DNA of 64,000 nt. It comes from Bidens hawaiensis (taxonomy: Eukaryota > Streptophyta > Magnoliopsida > Asterales > Asteraceae). Where the stretch lies: positions 168,097-232,096 of the forward strand of contig JAIQDT010003787.1 of assembly GCA_021521415.1 (NCBI GenBank), written 5' to 3'. The position numbers and the translations under genes were made by a program. Every line of letters starts with the position of its first letter. The stretch's first letter is position 1. A model generated the notes under the pieces. The model was not told where the DNA came from. It ran no database searches and saw nothing but the letters and a program-made list of their open reading frames with translations. Positions 44,630-57,019 of this stretch are shown here, in pieces.

Positions 44630-45440
44630 TTGTTTGCAAGAACCGAAAAAACCTTGGGGTCAGAAAGTCCTAAACAAACGTTGAAGGTAGAATTTCAGAA
44701 TCTGCGGCCGAACAGGCAAGCCAAAGGATCAATCTGGTCAAGACTTCAACCTTCTACGGATACTTCGAAGCAATTCGATGCAAGATCACTGAATGGCAAC
44801 AAAATAAAGCAAATGTTTCAACGAAGAATACCAATAGTTGGACTCCATTAACAAAAACTCCCTCTGAAATTTTAACAACAGAGAATGTGAATTTTCCCCC
44901 ATCCACTCGCAAAGAGAATGCATCTCAATCCTAAAAAAATTGTGCTTTTCATGATGACATCGGTTATAACACTAATGATTGTATAACTTTGAAAAATGAG
45001 ACTGAAGCGGCAGTCAAGTCTGGAAAGCTAGAACACTTAGTCAAAAACGTGAGGCAAGGAGCTAGCAAGGTCCCCGCACAAGTCAATCCTGGTCCGCCTA
45101 AAAAGCAGGTCAGAGACTTAAACATTCATATGATTCAAGGAGGACGTGTTAGCTGGGGTAAAAGACAGGTGATATGAGGAAGAATGGAAGAGTGAACCTG
45201 TAATCTTCCAGGGGGTCAAAGGAGGTCTATGTAACAAAAATCCATTGATAATCACTGCTTTGATAGGTCACTATCGTTCACAGTATGTTTTCTTTGATAC
45301 GGGGTGTACGTCAGATATAATGTGCGAGCAGTGTTTTGAACAACTGGACGAGGAAGACAAGGCGAGGCTGAGACCAATTCATGCGCCTGCGTCCGGCTTT
45401 GGGTATGAGGTGATGCACCCGCTTGGGGTAATTTCTTAAC
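44630..45440 (+). pseudogene. Tat nucleocapsid-like block and aspartic protease
   Basis: A CAFHDDIGYNTNDCITLKNE block (44941-44985) matches the Cys/His finger that precedes protease in Tat elements. LEHLVKNVRQGASKVPAQVN follows. The protease frame has DTGCTSDIMCEQCFEQL (DTG active site) and ends in VMHPLGVIS at 45439. Stops at 44626, 44849 and 45177 break it. Confidence 0.75.
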
Positions 45441-45733
45441 CTTCTTGAGGAGAGACGAGAATTGGCACTCATCCGAGAGCACAATTACAAACGTCAATTG
45501 CAAAAATATTATGACTCAAGGGTTCAGAATTGTAACTTTGATGCAGGAGATTTTGTTTTTCACAACAACGAGGCATCGGGGCAAGAACCATCAGGAAAGT
45601 TAGCCCCACTTGGGAAGGGCCTTACAAGGTAAAGGAAGTATTATCGAAAGACGCCTATAAGTTGGAGAAATTAGATGGAACAGAAATCCCAAGAACTTGG
45701 AATGTTGCACATTTGAAGAGATGTTATATGTAA
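45441..45733 (+). pseudogene. Tat integrase C-terminal tail
   Basis: LEERRELALIREHNYKRQLQ, then YYDSRVQNCNFDAGDFVF and, after a one-base shift, TWEGPYKVKEVLSKDAYKLE with IPRTWNVAHLKRCYM. This is the end of a gypsy integrase (the GPY/F-type block, GPYKV). It directly follows protease, showing that several kilobases of pol are missing. Confidence 0.8.
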
Positions 45734-46190
45734 ATCGTACTTTGAATAACTTTTCATTTTTGGTATGCTTGCCCGATAGTTAGTAAAGAATGATGTAATC
45801 TAATAGGCATGCGTGCCATATCTATCAAAGCAAACAATTAAGTTGAAACATACGATGTGGGAGTACTAAATTTTACTCTTGGCCTGCACGCTAAAAGCAA
45901 ATCGCGTGACAAAGAAACTCATGGTTTACCCACCAGAAGTGACTCGCGGATCAAACAAATTCCTGGCCTATGTGCCAGAAGTGACCCGCAGGTCAAAACA
46001 AAGTGATAATGAGTAGTACTCTTTATTGAAACACAAGAAGATCCTAAGTTATAGCACTTATATTATTTATAAAACAAAGTGTAGAAGGATAAAAAAACTT
46101 CTTGTACTATTCAAAAGATGGTTACATAAGACATGGAAAAGTTTACAATACAGAACTTTCAAAAAAGAACGAAAAAACTACAATCTAAAG

Positions 46191-49054
46191 TTACAAAGGA
46201 CGATCTTGATCATCATCATTTACATCCGGATCGACTGGATCTTCAACATCTTCATTTTCTTGATCAATCGCAAAGTATGCTTTTAGCTTTTCAACACTGT
46301 CGTCTTGGTCAGCAAGCTATTCCACCGCCTCTTGAATCAGGAATGTCAAGTTGTCGAAAGCTTTAGTCTTTTCAGCATTGCGTTCCGCGGTATCTTGGCC
46401 ATATAAGTCAAACTCCTCAACATGACGTTTTTCTTCCGCAAATTTTAGACCTTCTTGGAAACTAGGTTTCCGACCAGCTTGGGATGATGCAACAAGTAAC
46501 TCCGTAACACAGTCCCCAAGCTCAGCACCGTCTCGAATGTTCTCAATAACCTATGGAGAATGAATATAAGAAAGTAATTCAAGTGAATGTTTTCAATTCA
46601 AATTGTCAAAAGAAAGAAAGTGCTACTTGGGGTATCCCTTCTGACATCAACCATTTTTTATCCGCCAGAGCCCGGGCAGCAGCCATCTTATGCTCAGCAC
46701 ATTCTAAGGCATGTTTCCTATTATTCTCAGCAAGCTTGGTGATGCGGTCATCCTTCTTAGACGCATCAACCTTCAAAGTTTTTATCTCTTCAAGATAAGA
46801 AGAGATAAGATGGTTTTGATCATTCACTTGCTTATGCAAGACCGCCTTAACCTCCATAGCCCGCACTAGCTCACCCTCCTTAGCACGGGTCTGCTCGTGA
46901 GAAGCTTCCAGGATGTCATTTTGGTGCTTGCACGCCTCCTCCCATCCCTTGGTAGCAGCAGCTTGCCAGGCCTTTTCAGACTCCAAGGCTTTATCAGCAT
47001 CTTTTAACTGCCACTTTGCAGTATTGGCAGCTACACGGTATTCATCCGCTTCCTTCTTCGCTGTCGCGATGCCATTTTCCAACTCATCCCATGTGTCAGT
47101 TATGTCTAACCAGTCTCGATATATCTCCTGACTAGTGGATATTACGTTAGCCAAGTTGTTGGAAAAAGAGTTTGCCAATTCGTAACGAGGACGCCTGCGT
47201 TGGCGTTGTCTCTCCGCGGGAGGAATTCCCTGTTGAAGGAATTCATGACATACGTCGTTGTCAGTGAAGAGTGAGCCTTGGCGTACAGACCAGTGCGGGT
47301 GGTGAATTAGTGGATCCTCATGAAGATTTGTTTGGCCATAATATCCCGCAAGCCCCTTGTCTTCATTGAATTGAGAGGAAGACGCTTGAGGACCAGTAGA
47401 AAGAATATTTTGGCCCCCTTGATCTGTAGAGCGAGGAGGAGAGTTGGGAGGCGAAATAGTAAAAGGGTCCTTAAAAATTGTGAATTACCCCCTTGCTCAC
47501 CTTCGCCCGGAGTATCTCCTGAAATAATTGTCTCTCCAACATTTTCGGTAGAGCTTTGGGCGGAGGCTCAAAAAGGGATTTTGGTGGCGATGCAGGTGGA
47601 GAAGCAGGCGGAGATACTTTCCCTTAGTCCAACGGATCCTTGGGATGATCTTTAGTGTAATCTGTGAAAATACGCTAAATTAGAAAACGTATTACTCCAA
47701 ACACATGATAATGGTACATATGCTATAAGAATGTGATACCTGTAATGATTTTGGTGGAGGAAACAAGGTTGATGCGATCCCCTAGCCGCACCTTCTTTGA
47801 TTTTTTAGGACGGGAGGTTTGGATAAACATGACTTGCCCTTCCCAGTTGGCTTTGGGGCATCAACATCAACAATATCTGGATCAAAGGTGGCGTGTTCAT
47901 CTTCACTTGTCACAGCTTCGGAGTTATTCTTAGCCTCGTCCATCACCTTGCTTGAGGAAGGTTGTTTCCTTTTTCGGCTTAGACCTGCAATAGTATTCAT
48001 GATACCCTCAGCATCAGTAGTATCAACGGATGACTCTTCTTCTTCACAGGGTGATGACTCATCACTAGAAGTCAGAAGCACGATCACCCCGCTAGAAGTG
48101 AGCACCTATACAGGGAGAGGATTTAAGACTCCCTCACCTTTGGCAAACATGGCCTCAGATACCACAGGCTCCGGGCGCAAAGCGGAAAAAATAAAAAATT
48201 GTAGCGGGTGTGATCAAGAAACGGAAGTGCCTTAGGATCTCGAGGGCGGCGTGCCATGAACGCCGACACACGATCCAGCAACACGCATAGGATCGATCCC
48301 TCACCTGTACGACCAAGCAGTTAGCACACAAACAAAGTCCACAAAAAATAAAAAGACAGACTTACTCTCATCAGGTTTCTGGTAGAACGGTTCTTCTTCC
48401 GGGAACGGCCACAAGCGGCTCATGCCAGCACGCACGAGAGCACCCTCGTTTATCGCTCGCATAGGATTTTGTGTGCGGGTCATGGTAACAAAGCACGGGA
48501 GGTTTGCATGTGCGGCAGTGTGTATCTCCAGTAACCTCTCGTTCGAGGAACGACGAACCATCGCAAATGGAATGACATCTTCCCGAATCCAGACTAAATT
48601 GGTGCGCCATTCATACGCACTACGTGATGGCTCGGTCCCGATAAAACCCTTGCCCGTGGTTGACCAGTTGAACCACCCACCACGGCTTGCCATTTTGTAA
48701 AAAACGGCAAACTTATCAATAGACGACACCAAATTGTTGGCACGAAAACAGAATTCGAAATGACGGATCCTCATTAATCCGAATGGATGCATCTGGGCAG
48801 ATGAACCCCATAGCTCGTTAGAATGCTCCCAAGGAACTTTGTGATAGGGAATCGAAGATTCCCGGTCGTGAAATCTTCGGCATAGAGAGCCATTTTGCCC
48901 TTCGGTGACTTATTCGCGGTTGACCCTGCAACCGGAAATTCCGGCTCCCACTCCGGAGCCAGCCCATATACGTAACGATGTCTTCATATTCTATTTCTTT
49001 CCAACTAACGACAATCTTGTCTATTGACGGGTTTCCTTTCTTCTCACCGGCCAT
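46191..49054 (-). pseudogene. Multi-exon antisense gene of Tat element B
   Basis: The ATG is at 49054 (MAGEKKGNPSIDKIVVSW). The N-terminal domain has PEWEPEFP, GKMALYAEDF and MHPFGLMRIRHFEF to about 48301 (PF04195-like), with two frameshifts. Next come an acidic, Ser-rich linker with SRKRKQP (47782-48105), a Pro-rich part and a basic RQRQRRRPR stretch at about 47190. A long coiled coil follows (46633-47178, ELENGIATAKKEADEYRVAA). A last exon from 46550 to the stop at 46191 is entered through an AG acceptor (TTCTCCATAG|GTT) and has one TAG. Function is unknown. The domain name 'transposase' comes from database labels and is not supported here. Confidence 0.65.
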
Positions 49055-49175
49055 AATTTCCGATGGTAATGGAAGGCAGCGAGCTATGGTGGATAATGTA
49101 AGAGCTCAGATCTGCTTGAAGAATAAAGGAAGAAAACGAAGGCAATGTAAGGTTAAAAATGAAGGGAACGGCTAG

Positions 49176-49203
49176 ATTTATACCCATCGCAATTAATGCG
49201 ATG
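49176..49203 (-). promoter_or_regulatory. TATA box plus inverted repeat upstream of the antisense gene (copy B)
   Basis: Minus strand GGTATAAATCTAG (49176-49184) lies about 120 bases before the ATG at 49054. It is preceded by CATCGCA-ATTAA-TGCGATG at 49185-49203, identical in copy A (950-968). Conservation of both parts in two copies supports a regulatory role. Confidence 0.6.
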
Positions 49204-49497
49204 AGAGGTTGACTGTGGAGAGAGAAATCGGGGGGTCCAATGGAAATATGCCACATCACTTGGGAAAACTGAGAAAGCGAAAAAGTGTACAGTCACGTAC
49301 AGTTGACAGCCGGCATAAACGTCGCTTCAACTGTGCAACCACTGTAGACCGTCCCGTCGTCCTTTTCCATAGTTATCCTCACAAAAAAAATATCTCCACC
49401 AACCGCAAAATATTCAAAATATCCCCAAAAAATATCTTAAGTCCAAAATTTCACCCACATAAAACTTCATGCGGAAGAAACAATGGACAGGGAGACT

Positions 49498-50312
49498 TAT
49501 AGAGGTAGCGTAACAAAAGACCCAAATACCAATAAGGACCATCCGCAGGTGGAAGAGGACTCCCTCAATAAGCACCCGCGGGATATATAAATCTCCCACA
49601 TAACAAAAGTCAGAGGAAGAACAATAGTAGATCCAGAGACTATTTGCGGGAGGATCCTTACACCCTCTAAAGTCATCCGCAGGGTACTGTCCTCACCCAT
49701 AAGGATGACCAGAAGGTGACATCAGAGGAAAGCTGTAATTAACCAACTTCTTTCTAGAAAATTTATCAAGATCATTTATTGGAAAGCACGAGAGACAACA
49801 GCCAATAGAAAGAGGACAGATGGCCAAGTTGTTATAACCACGCACATGGCTATTTAGCTCGTCCTATCATAGGCAGACACCTGTCCAGGTTGTTATAACC
49901 ATGCACATGGCTATTTAGCTCGTATTATCATAGGCCGACACGTGTCCAGGTTGTTATAACAAACATCTTCTAGAAGAAGGACAGTTGGGCCAATAATATT
50001 CCCTAAACCCTTCGGCTATAAATACTCTCACCATCTCCACAAGGTATTCATTCACTCCCCACTATCTACTCTAAATACTTAAAATACTTTTCTCTCAACC
50101 GGAAGTGTACTTATTCTCACGCCGGAGGGTGGTTACGGGAAGACCCCCCCCCCCTCTTGTCCTTCCCGTAACGAGCTCACGGTGGTTGTTTTGCAGGTTT
50201 TCGTCATTGGACTTGGGAGATTGAGCTTATATCGTTAGTTTGGTAATTGTTCGACCCGTACCCTGTGGACTCATTGATCTAACTCCGTAATGATTAGATC
50301 CGTGTTTTTTCA
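49498..50312 (+). repeat. 3' LTR of Tat element B
   Basis: 815 bases, starting TATAGAGGTAGCG and ending GTTTTTTCA. It carries the same tandem units (about 49820-49960), TATA box (about 50013-50025) and C-tract hairpin (50135-50172) as the 5' LTR. Confidence 0.92.
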
Positions 50313-50326
50313 CCATTTTAGATCGT

Positions 50327-50559
50327 TTTTTAGATTTAAGTGAATAAAGATTGTTCTTTTTAACAAAAATTATCAGAAAGAATAAGTTGTGATTAAAATA
50401 TTAAACCAGCACATCCAGTATGAGAATAAGGAGTGTTCTCTTTTTTTTTTCCTTAGGTCGTTCTTTAGATTTAAGAGAATGAGTGTTATGTTTTTTTCAT
50501 TTATATATCAAAGAGAATAAGTTGTGATTAAAATATTAAACCAGCACATACAATATCTA
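50327..50559 (+). repeat. Tandem duplication of about 125 bases
   Basis: Two units share TTTAGATTTAAG near their start and GAATAAGTTGTGATTAAAAT followed by ATTAAACCAGCACATMCA near their end, at about 50330-50425 and 50456-50553. Confidence 0.75.
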
Positions 50560-50585
50560 TTTATACTAACACATGAGGGCAGAAA

Positions 50586-51071
50586 CAGTGTTTTAAAAAC
50601 CGGTTTAAACCGGCCGGTTCACCCGTTAAACCTGATTACGCGCAGCAGGCCGATATTTTGAGTCTGGTATTTTTTGCCGTTTTCTAGAATATCGTACCGG
50701 CGGTTTTTTTCCAAAATACCAGTTTTTACCGGCAAACTGGTTATAAGTACGAGAAATATTTTATATTTGTGGTCCATATTTTTCTAAAATTACTTTTAAC
50801 CCAATACTAACATTCAAACGTGTAAACTTTATGACTATTTTTTAAAATTGAGTGTTTTTTTATTCTTTTCTAATGTAGATTAACTTTTGGATTATTTTTT
50901 GTTATGCAATCATTTAATTTTGTGTTATTTTTGGAGTTGAAGATGAAATTATAGGAAATTATATAGGGATATTATTAAACCGGTTGAACTTCCCAGTATA
51001 ACCCGATTCAACCGGTTACCCCATTTTTAGCTTAATCTGGTATAAGTAAAATACCGGTTTATAAAACATTG
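50586..51071. mobile_element. hAT-like MITE, CAGTGTTTTA ends
   Basis: 486 bases. The ends CAGTGTTTTA and TAAAACATTG are inverted repeats and continue into CCGGTTT/AAACCGG blocks. Flanks ggcagaaa and gacagaag agree at six of eight bases, a plausible decayed 8-bp duplication. The interior has several ACCGGTT motifs. Non-coding. Confidence 0.65.
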
Positions 51072-52490
51072 GACAGAAGGGTATAAAAACATTAAAAAAA
51101 TGGCTAAAACGACTATAAAGACATTTAATGACGACTATATGGAAAAACTATATTTTAGCCATAATAACCCATTATGGAACAGTTTCATACCCGGTTCGGA
51201 ATAACCGGTTCCACACCCATGAAATAGAAACGAGTCTATACCTGAGTAGGTCGGTTCCAAGCCGAAATCGGTTCCCAAACAATTCCAGTCGGGTTTTTTG
51301 CCGGGCTCCAGTTTCAGAGCCCCTTTTTTCGGCTCTAGCCACAAAGGTTTAAAATAAAAGTGCTTAGAAGGAAAAAAAACAAAAAAACAAAACCTTGATA
51401 TATTGGCCTTCAGCTTCACGTCTTCTCTTTGTTTGCGAACAAGAACAAGCCCATTACTCTTTTGGGTACACGTCATATTGGGCTTGGTGTCATGACTATA
51501 TAAATACTATATTCTTATTCTTTTATTATACAGATAAAATGTGAATTTGATGTATCATCCTAATGTACTAGATCTTAAAAAAAGGTGTTCATTAGTTGAG
51601 GGATGATGAAAGACAAAAGATACATAAATTGTTGAAAACTAATCAAAAGGATAAATATATGCTTTGTTGTTTATGTGATTTAAATTGAACTTATTTGTTC
51701 TTTTTATTATAATTTATTTAATAGCGTTTGGAACTACCCCAGTACCCTAGTGAGTCAGTTCATTAGATGGGATGCCAACCGTCAATACTGATTTTGACGC
51801 TACAGACCTGAATCACCATCACCCCATGCCAGTTAAGCCAATTGCACTTACTAAAAGGAAAAAAAAAAGAATAGCAAATTGATGCGTGTAGAAACAAAAA
51901 TTTAGGTCTTATTGTTTTGCATCCAGATAACATACAACTGGGTCACAAATTCTATCTCTAACGGGTCTAATGATTTATGTCACAAAATTGTAAATAAAAA
52001 GGAAATGGGCTGACCATCACCCGAAATAGTATTTCAAATTCATAAAACCTTATGTGCCGTGTGTAAATCTTTAAACTTTAGGAATTCGAATATATTATTG
52101 TCTATTAAATAACAAAATCACTGAGCTACATGAAATGTTTTAGTACATTTGTAAAAGGAGTGAAGAACTAAGAAGCTATAAAATCAGAACAAAGAAGCAT
52201 GTGCTCACAAAATATATCTATGCTGAATTGAACATAGATTGGAGGGTAAAATCCATCCACAATATGTATAAACCGCCATGTTTTTTAGAAACTAATAATT
52301 GTTGGTTATTTTGAGAATCACGAATAGTTTTTACCTAAAATGTGTGGTATCACTATTCTTAGATTTTCCAAAGATAACTCATTTTCCTGTATTTTCCCTA
52401 ACCCTAACTATAATTATTGGCAATAGGATGTCACTGCAAAATCAAGCAAAAACTGGTAAATCGAATATGAAATAACTGTCTTATCCTTTA
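51072..52490. other. Region without a supported gene
   Basis: 51175-51310 is rich in CCGGTTC/GGTTCC motifs without clear ends. The rest is AT-rich, with no recognised frame. Confidence 0.4.
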
Positions 52491-52760
52491 ATGATCTCCA
52501 TGCTCCTAATTGATCAGCTATGTCCGGTCTGCTGTAAAGTTCGTTTAGATACCTTTGGTGAATATGTAGTTCTTTGCAAGAAGCTGTCGGAGTTTAAATA
52601 TAGACATGATTTGGTCAAGGATGTTCTTTTTGATGTGTTAAAACGAGCGGGGATCTCGACAAAAAAGAGGCTCCCTTGAATTTCCTGTCGGGTCCACGTG
52701 AAAGGAGGTCTACCCTCTAACCAGCAGATGTTCTTGTGTTTGGATGAACAGGCCTAGTTC
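52491..52760 (+). pseudogene. Fragment of a LINE-like / RT-associated protein C-terminus
   Basis: PVCCKVRLDTFGEYVVLCKK followed by KYRHDLVKDVLFDVLKRAGI. A C-x2-C...D-x-F-G-x-x-x-x-x-C finger followed by RHDxVxDxL is the tail of a plant family often annotated with reverse transcriptases. After a stop at 52679 only scattered codons resemble the continuation. A short isolated remnant; family assignment is tentative. Confidence 0.4.
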
Positions 52761-53559
52761 GCATCAAATGAGCCCAATGCAAGTTTTCAAAGAGCTCCAG
52801 GGCCAATCCATATGCTAACCACGAAATCGGAAACCATGGTTTTCGGTAGAAGAAACACGGAAGGAACTAGAGAATTAAATGATGTGGTAAGACACGCCGG
52901 AGAAGAAGTCATCACAATAGGCCTCTCTCACAAAGGTCAATGACATTAAATGCTAAGATCTAGTTCGATCCTTCCCGCCAAGCCTTGAGCTGAATTTTTC
53001 TGGAAAAGTACCATGAAAACCAGACATGGCACCGAAACAGTTAAGTTCAAGGTTGGGACAATCAGAAGAGGCCAGAATAAAGAAAGAACTCTGAAACTCT
53101 AATAACTTATAACTTTTTTACTTTTAGATATGAAGAAAAAATTGAAGGGGACACGTTGAAGACACCAAGCTTTACTCTCGTATTCATATCGCATTTAACT
53201 CTTATAAAGGACTTGACTTTAATCGTTTTCCAAAATTTTGATACCATTATACCATCTCTCTATGATATTTCCTTTAATTAATTCTATACATACCTTCTTA
53301 TGCTTCTCATTAATTTGCAAATGTATATGCATTATTGTTAAATTAATATGCCTATTTTCTCTTGAAAGTGAAAGAATTGTGGTCGAAGTCTTTATCTACG
53401 GCAGAAAAAAGGAATGAGAACAAACAAAATATTATAAACTTTTGTCTGGTTCAAATAAGTATATATTGTATAATGCTCCACAACTAGCACCACTTTGAAA
53501 TTGCCTTAATACATATATCAGCCTTTCGTTTTAAAATAAACCTTTTTTTTCAAAAGATA
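52761..53559. other. Region without a supported gene
   Basis: AT-rich beyond 53100; nothing recognised. Confidence 0.4.
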
Positions 53560-54309
53560 TTATTATTATATATAATAGAAAGGAAGTTTGGCGCCGCTGG
53601 ACTATGATTGGTCCATTTGGCGACGCCTGATTGTCCAAGTATTATATATTTTTTTAGTTTTTGTTTAAGTTTGATGATTAAACGGTTATTCGTGTCGACT
53701 CACCACTACAACGTCTGGAACAGACAACGTGTGGGATTTACCAACGACCGGATTTTAAGGGCATTTTTGTTTTAGTTCCGGAACCATAAAGAACGTAACC
53801 GAAACCGACCGAATTGATTTCGACTTACCACCGTAACGTCGGGACCGACAACGCTCGAGTTTTAACGCCCGGGTTTTATCGACCGAATAAACGACATTTT
53901 AGATATTATATATTTTTATATGTTAAGTTGACGAATTTATTTTTTGGGTTTAAACGCTTAGGTTTTACCAACATTGTTTATACAGTCCCGTAACAACATA
54001 ACTGAAACCGACCAAATTCGTGTCGACTCACCGCCACAACGCGGGTACCGTTAATGCTAAGGTTCTTTACCAACATTGTTTATATTTTGTACCGTAACTG
54101 AAACCGACCAAATTCGTGTCGACTTAACGTCACAACGCCGAGTACCGACAATGCTCGGGTTTACCAACGTTCGGGTTTTAACGGCCAAATAAATGTCGTT
54201 TCAAATATTTATTTTGTTTTAACGCTTGTGTCTTAGGATTTAGAGTAACATGACATGTATGTAAGTATATCTAACCAGTCCTGGCGCAACGCGCCGGGTA
54301 ATTTACTAG
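53560..54309 (+). mobile_element. Non-autonomous Helitron candidate
   Basis: The 3' end shows a perfect hairpin GGCGC-AAC-GCGCC (54283-54295) ten bases before CTAG, followed by T, as Helitrons require. The likely 5' end is the ATATATAATAGAAAGG region near 53560, but the exact TC start is unclear. The interior has degenerate repeats of about 110 bases around CGTGTCGACTCACC and AACCGACCAAATTCG. No Rep/helicase coding. Confidence 0.6.
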
Positions 54310-55720
54310 TTATATATATTACAATTTCAAAAGTCGGTGGTCTCTTTTTGTGCATTATAGTTGTACACTTTGCTTTAGTTGTTATAAGTCGTCATCTTTT
54401 TTGAATACACGGCCATCAACACAACACTAACACTGCATTCCCGGGTTTAAAATATAAGAATAAGAAATGATATGAGTGGATAGGGGAAGAAAGGAAAAAA
54501 ATTATATACTTGAAAGGAATTCTTGAGTTAAAATAAAAGAAAAGAAAATATTAATTACATTCTTGAGTTAGATCGGAAGGAAATGATGGGGAAAAAATTG
54601 TAACTTTACAATTATGTCCTTATAGTAACATGAAAAGGAGAATTAAGATAGAATAAATTAGTAATATTGTAATTAGCTATAAACTTTCCTTCATAATCAT
54701 GACATATTTGGCTGGAAAGTTTGAAGAAAAAAAGACTTTTTCTTACCATTCTCTTTCTTTTTTTTTAACGAAAAAACACAAAATAAAAATTTTATTAACT
54801 TTTCATTTCCAATCCCTTAAATGCAGTGTAACACCATCCTCCACCACCGCCTCTCTACCACCGGTTACAAACAACACCAGTCTCCACATTCGACTTCTAC
54901 CGTCGCTTTGTTGTTGAGCGGCTTTCCGGTTGTCTCTTTGTCTTTGGCTGAAACCCTAGGTGTGGTTAGATTGGTGGCCGTCATGTACCATGGATTCTAC
55001 CTCTTTACTGTTGCCGGGTTCAATTTCAAAGCCCTAGGTGGCGGTGGTATGGGAGCCCGAAGGATCTGGATTTCCACCGATTATTGAAAGTATAGCGATT
55101 TTAACTCACTGGTATGCAATTTAAGAAAATTATACTCTACTATTTTATATTTTTCTTTCCTTTGATCCTTATATACTCAGTCAATAAATTAGAGTGTTGA
55201 TTTGTAGCCTTCTGTTTTGGTATATTCAACTTAAGCACCGAGGAAGGAGTAGATGAGATGTTAGTAGGTGATGTGATGAAAGGATGGGGTTGGGGCGTTT
55301 ATATATATATATAGGTGTACACGAGTGGATCAACATAAAGAGTTGTACGTGATGTGCGACGTGTGTCACGTGAGTCTGCAGGTTTTATTTTATGGAGGTT
55401 GAATATAAATGGTTGTGCTTTTCGTGGCATGTTATAAATTATTCAGTTAACAAAGTTGTACACTTAAGGTTTTGTGGATTGAGGAAACATACTTGGCAAG
55501 CTTGGCACTCTAATAGGTATGAAGGCTGCTAATCAAGATTATTGTAATTACTTTTTTAAAGACACTTTTTTGTGACAAAGTTTGGGTTGGTCAATTACTT
55601 TTTACTATGTGGTTTTGTTCGCTAAACACGAATCTAAAAGTTTGTTACAAGATCGCCACACCGCGTTCACTAGTTATTTACATTTTTCTATGGATTCTAT
55701 ATGTTTTTTTATATTATATA
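54310..55720. other. Region without a supported gene
   Basis: Contains an open frame at 54821-55087 with no recognised domain, and AT-rich flanks. Confidence 0.35.
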
Positions 55721-55750
55721 CTAGCAAGGTATCCGCACAATGTAGCGATG
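55721..55750 (-). mobile_element. Possible Helitron 3' end on the minus strand
   Basis: Minus strand CGCTACATTGTGCGG, then ACCTTG and CTAG followed by T. The hairpin stem is short and imperfect. The extent of the element is not visible. Confidence 0.35.
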
Positions 55751-56486
55751 AGCGCACGCAACTTAACATTGAATGCATAGTCTGTGTCGGTACATACGTC
55801 ACCTGATGACAGAGTGCACGTAGCCTAAAATTGGACACGTAACTCATGCAAAGCCAGTTGCGTGTAATCGAAGATTGAACACGAGTAAACGGACGGAAAC
55901 GCACGTTACCGACATTAAAACACGTCTAACCAATATACAGTAATTTGAAATAAATCATTTTTTCAAACCAACCTGTTTTGGTCACAAACCCGTTCCGAAT
56001 CGACAGTCTTCTGACCTAGCCCATTTATACTCGAACTCGAACCCGAACCCGAACCATAACCATTTTTTTGTATCGACTCATTTCGACCCTGTTGTAATTT
56101 TACAAATGACCCGAACTCGCCCGGCTCGACATATTACCCGGTTCTAAATGTTAAGCGCGTAACATGCTAAAATTTTAAAACTAAAAACTATAGCAATATT
56201 ATATGCAAATTAAAGAGAATAAAATGCTCGTTTTTATGATGTAATTTTTTTAAAAAAATATTAACGTGTGAAAAAGTTATGACCGTTAAAAAATCGTGAG
56301 ATAGTTGGTTTTTAATTATGAGGCATATGTGTAACTTTTATTAAACTTTACAAAAAAGTTAGTGAATGTAAGGGAGCAAAGTTGGAAGTATATTTTGAAA
56401 GAATGTGAATTAATAATATTTATTTGTGAGTAACCCTAATTTTTTAATTTTTATATAATTTTTTAACCATTGTTATAATAAAAAAA
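55751..56486. other. Region without a supported gene
   Basis: Includes a short CGAACCCGAACCCGAACC run near 56038-56055. Otherwise AT-rich and unrecognised. Confidence 0.35.
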
Positions 56487-57019
56487 GGAAAATTGGATTT
56501 TAATAATCTCAACTTTACGCAGTTGACCGATAATAATCCCAACTTTGAATATAGCCGTCACTGGTCCCAACTTTCACACTATTTGTTTTCATTGAACCCC
56601 CGTTAAAAAAAACTTAACGGCGTTAAGTTTTTTTCAAATTTCAAACTGATATTTTAGAGCTTTTGATCGGAATGAGTATACGAGTCGATTGATGTAAAAC
56701 TTACCTCTAAACAACGCTTCAAACAGCTTGATTTTTGTTAATCAATAGTTTAAATATCGGAACTGAAGCATCCTTTAGTCGTTTGGACCACTGTTTGGAG
56801 GTAAGTTTTACATCAATCGACTCGTATACTCATTCCGATCAAAAGCCCTAAAAATCAGTTTTAAATTTGAAAAAAAACTTAATGCCGTTAAGTTTTTTTT
56901 TAACGGGGGTTCAATGAAAACAAATAGTGTGAAAGTTGGGACCAGTGACAGCTATATTCAAAGTTGGGATTATTATCGGCCAACTGCGTAAAGTTAGGAT
57001 TATTAAAATCCAATTTTCC
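56487..57019. mobile_element. Foldback MITE with arms of about 230-250 bases
   Basis: Ends are GGAAAATTGGATTTTAATAA and TTATTAAAATCCAATTTTCC. The arms stay complementary through CAACTTTACGCAGTTG, TTCATTGAACCCCCGTTAA and CGATTGATGTAAAACTTACC. The centre is about 80 bases near 56730-56790. Flanks are A-rich (ataaaaaaa and taaaaaaaa), so a 9-bp duplication cannot be confirmed. Long arms and A-rich targets suggest a Mutator-type MITE, by inference. Confidence 0.8.

Larger units (their letters stand above)
42658..50312 (+). mobile_element. Non-autonomous Tat-lineage Ty3/gypsy element (copy B) with antisense gene
   Basis: LTRs 42658-43436 and 49498-50312, flanked by the 5-bp duplication ccatt (42653-42657 and 50313-50317). 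In order on the plus strand: primer-binding site, gag, a gag zinc-finger-like block, protease, then directly the last part of integrase (45441-45733). RT, RNase H and the integrase core are deleted between about 45437 and 45441. A multi-exon antisense gene fills 46191-49054 on the minus strand. A purine tract (GGACAGGGAGAC) precedes the 3' LTR. The lineage is inferred from gag, protease and the antisense gene. Confidence 0.88.

Noticed and set aside
54821..55087. 88-residue plus-strand protein
   Set aside because: No domain, no clear promoter, in a transposon-rich stretch.
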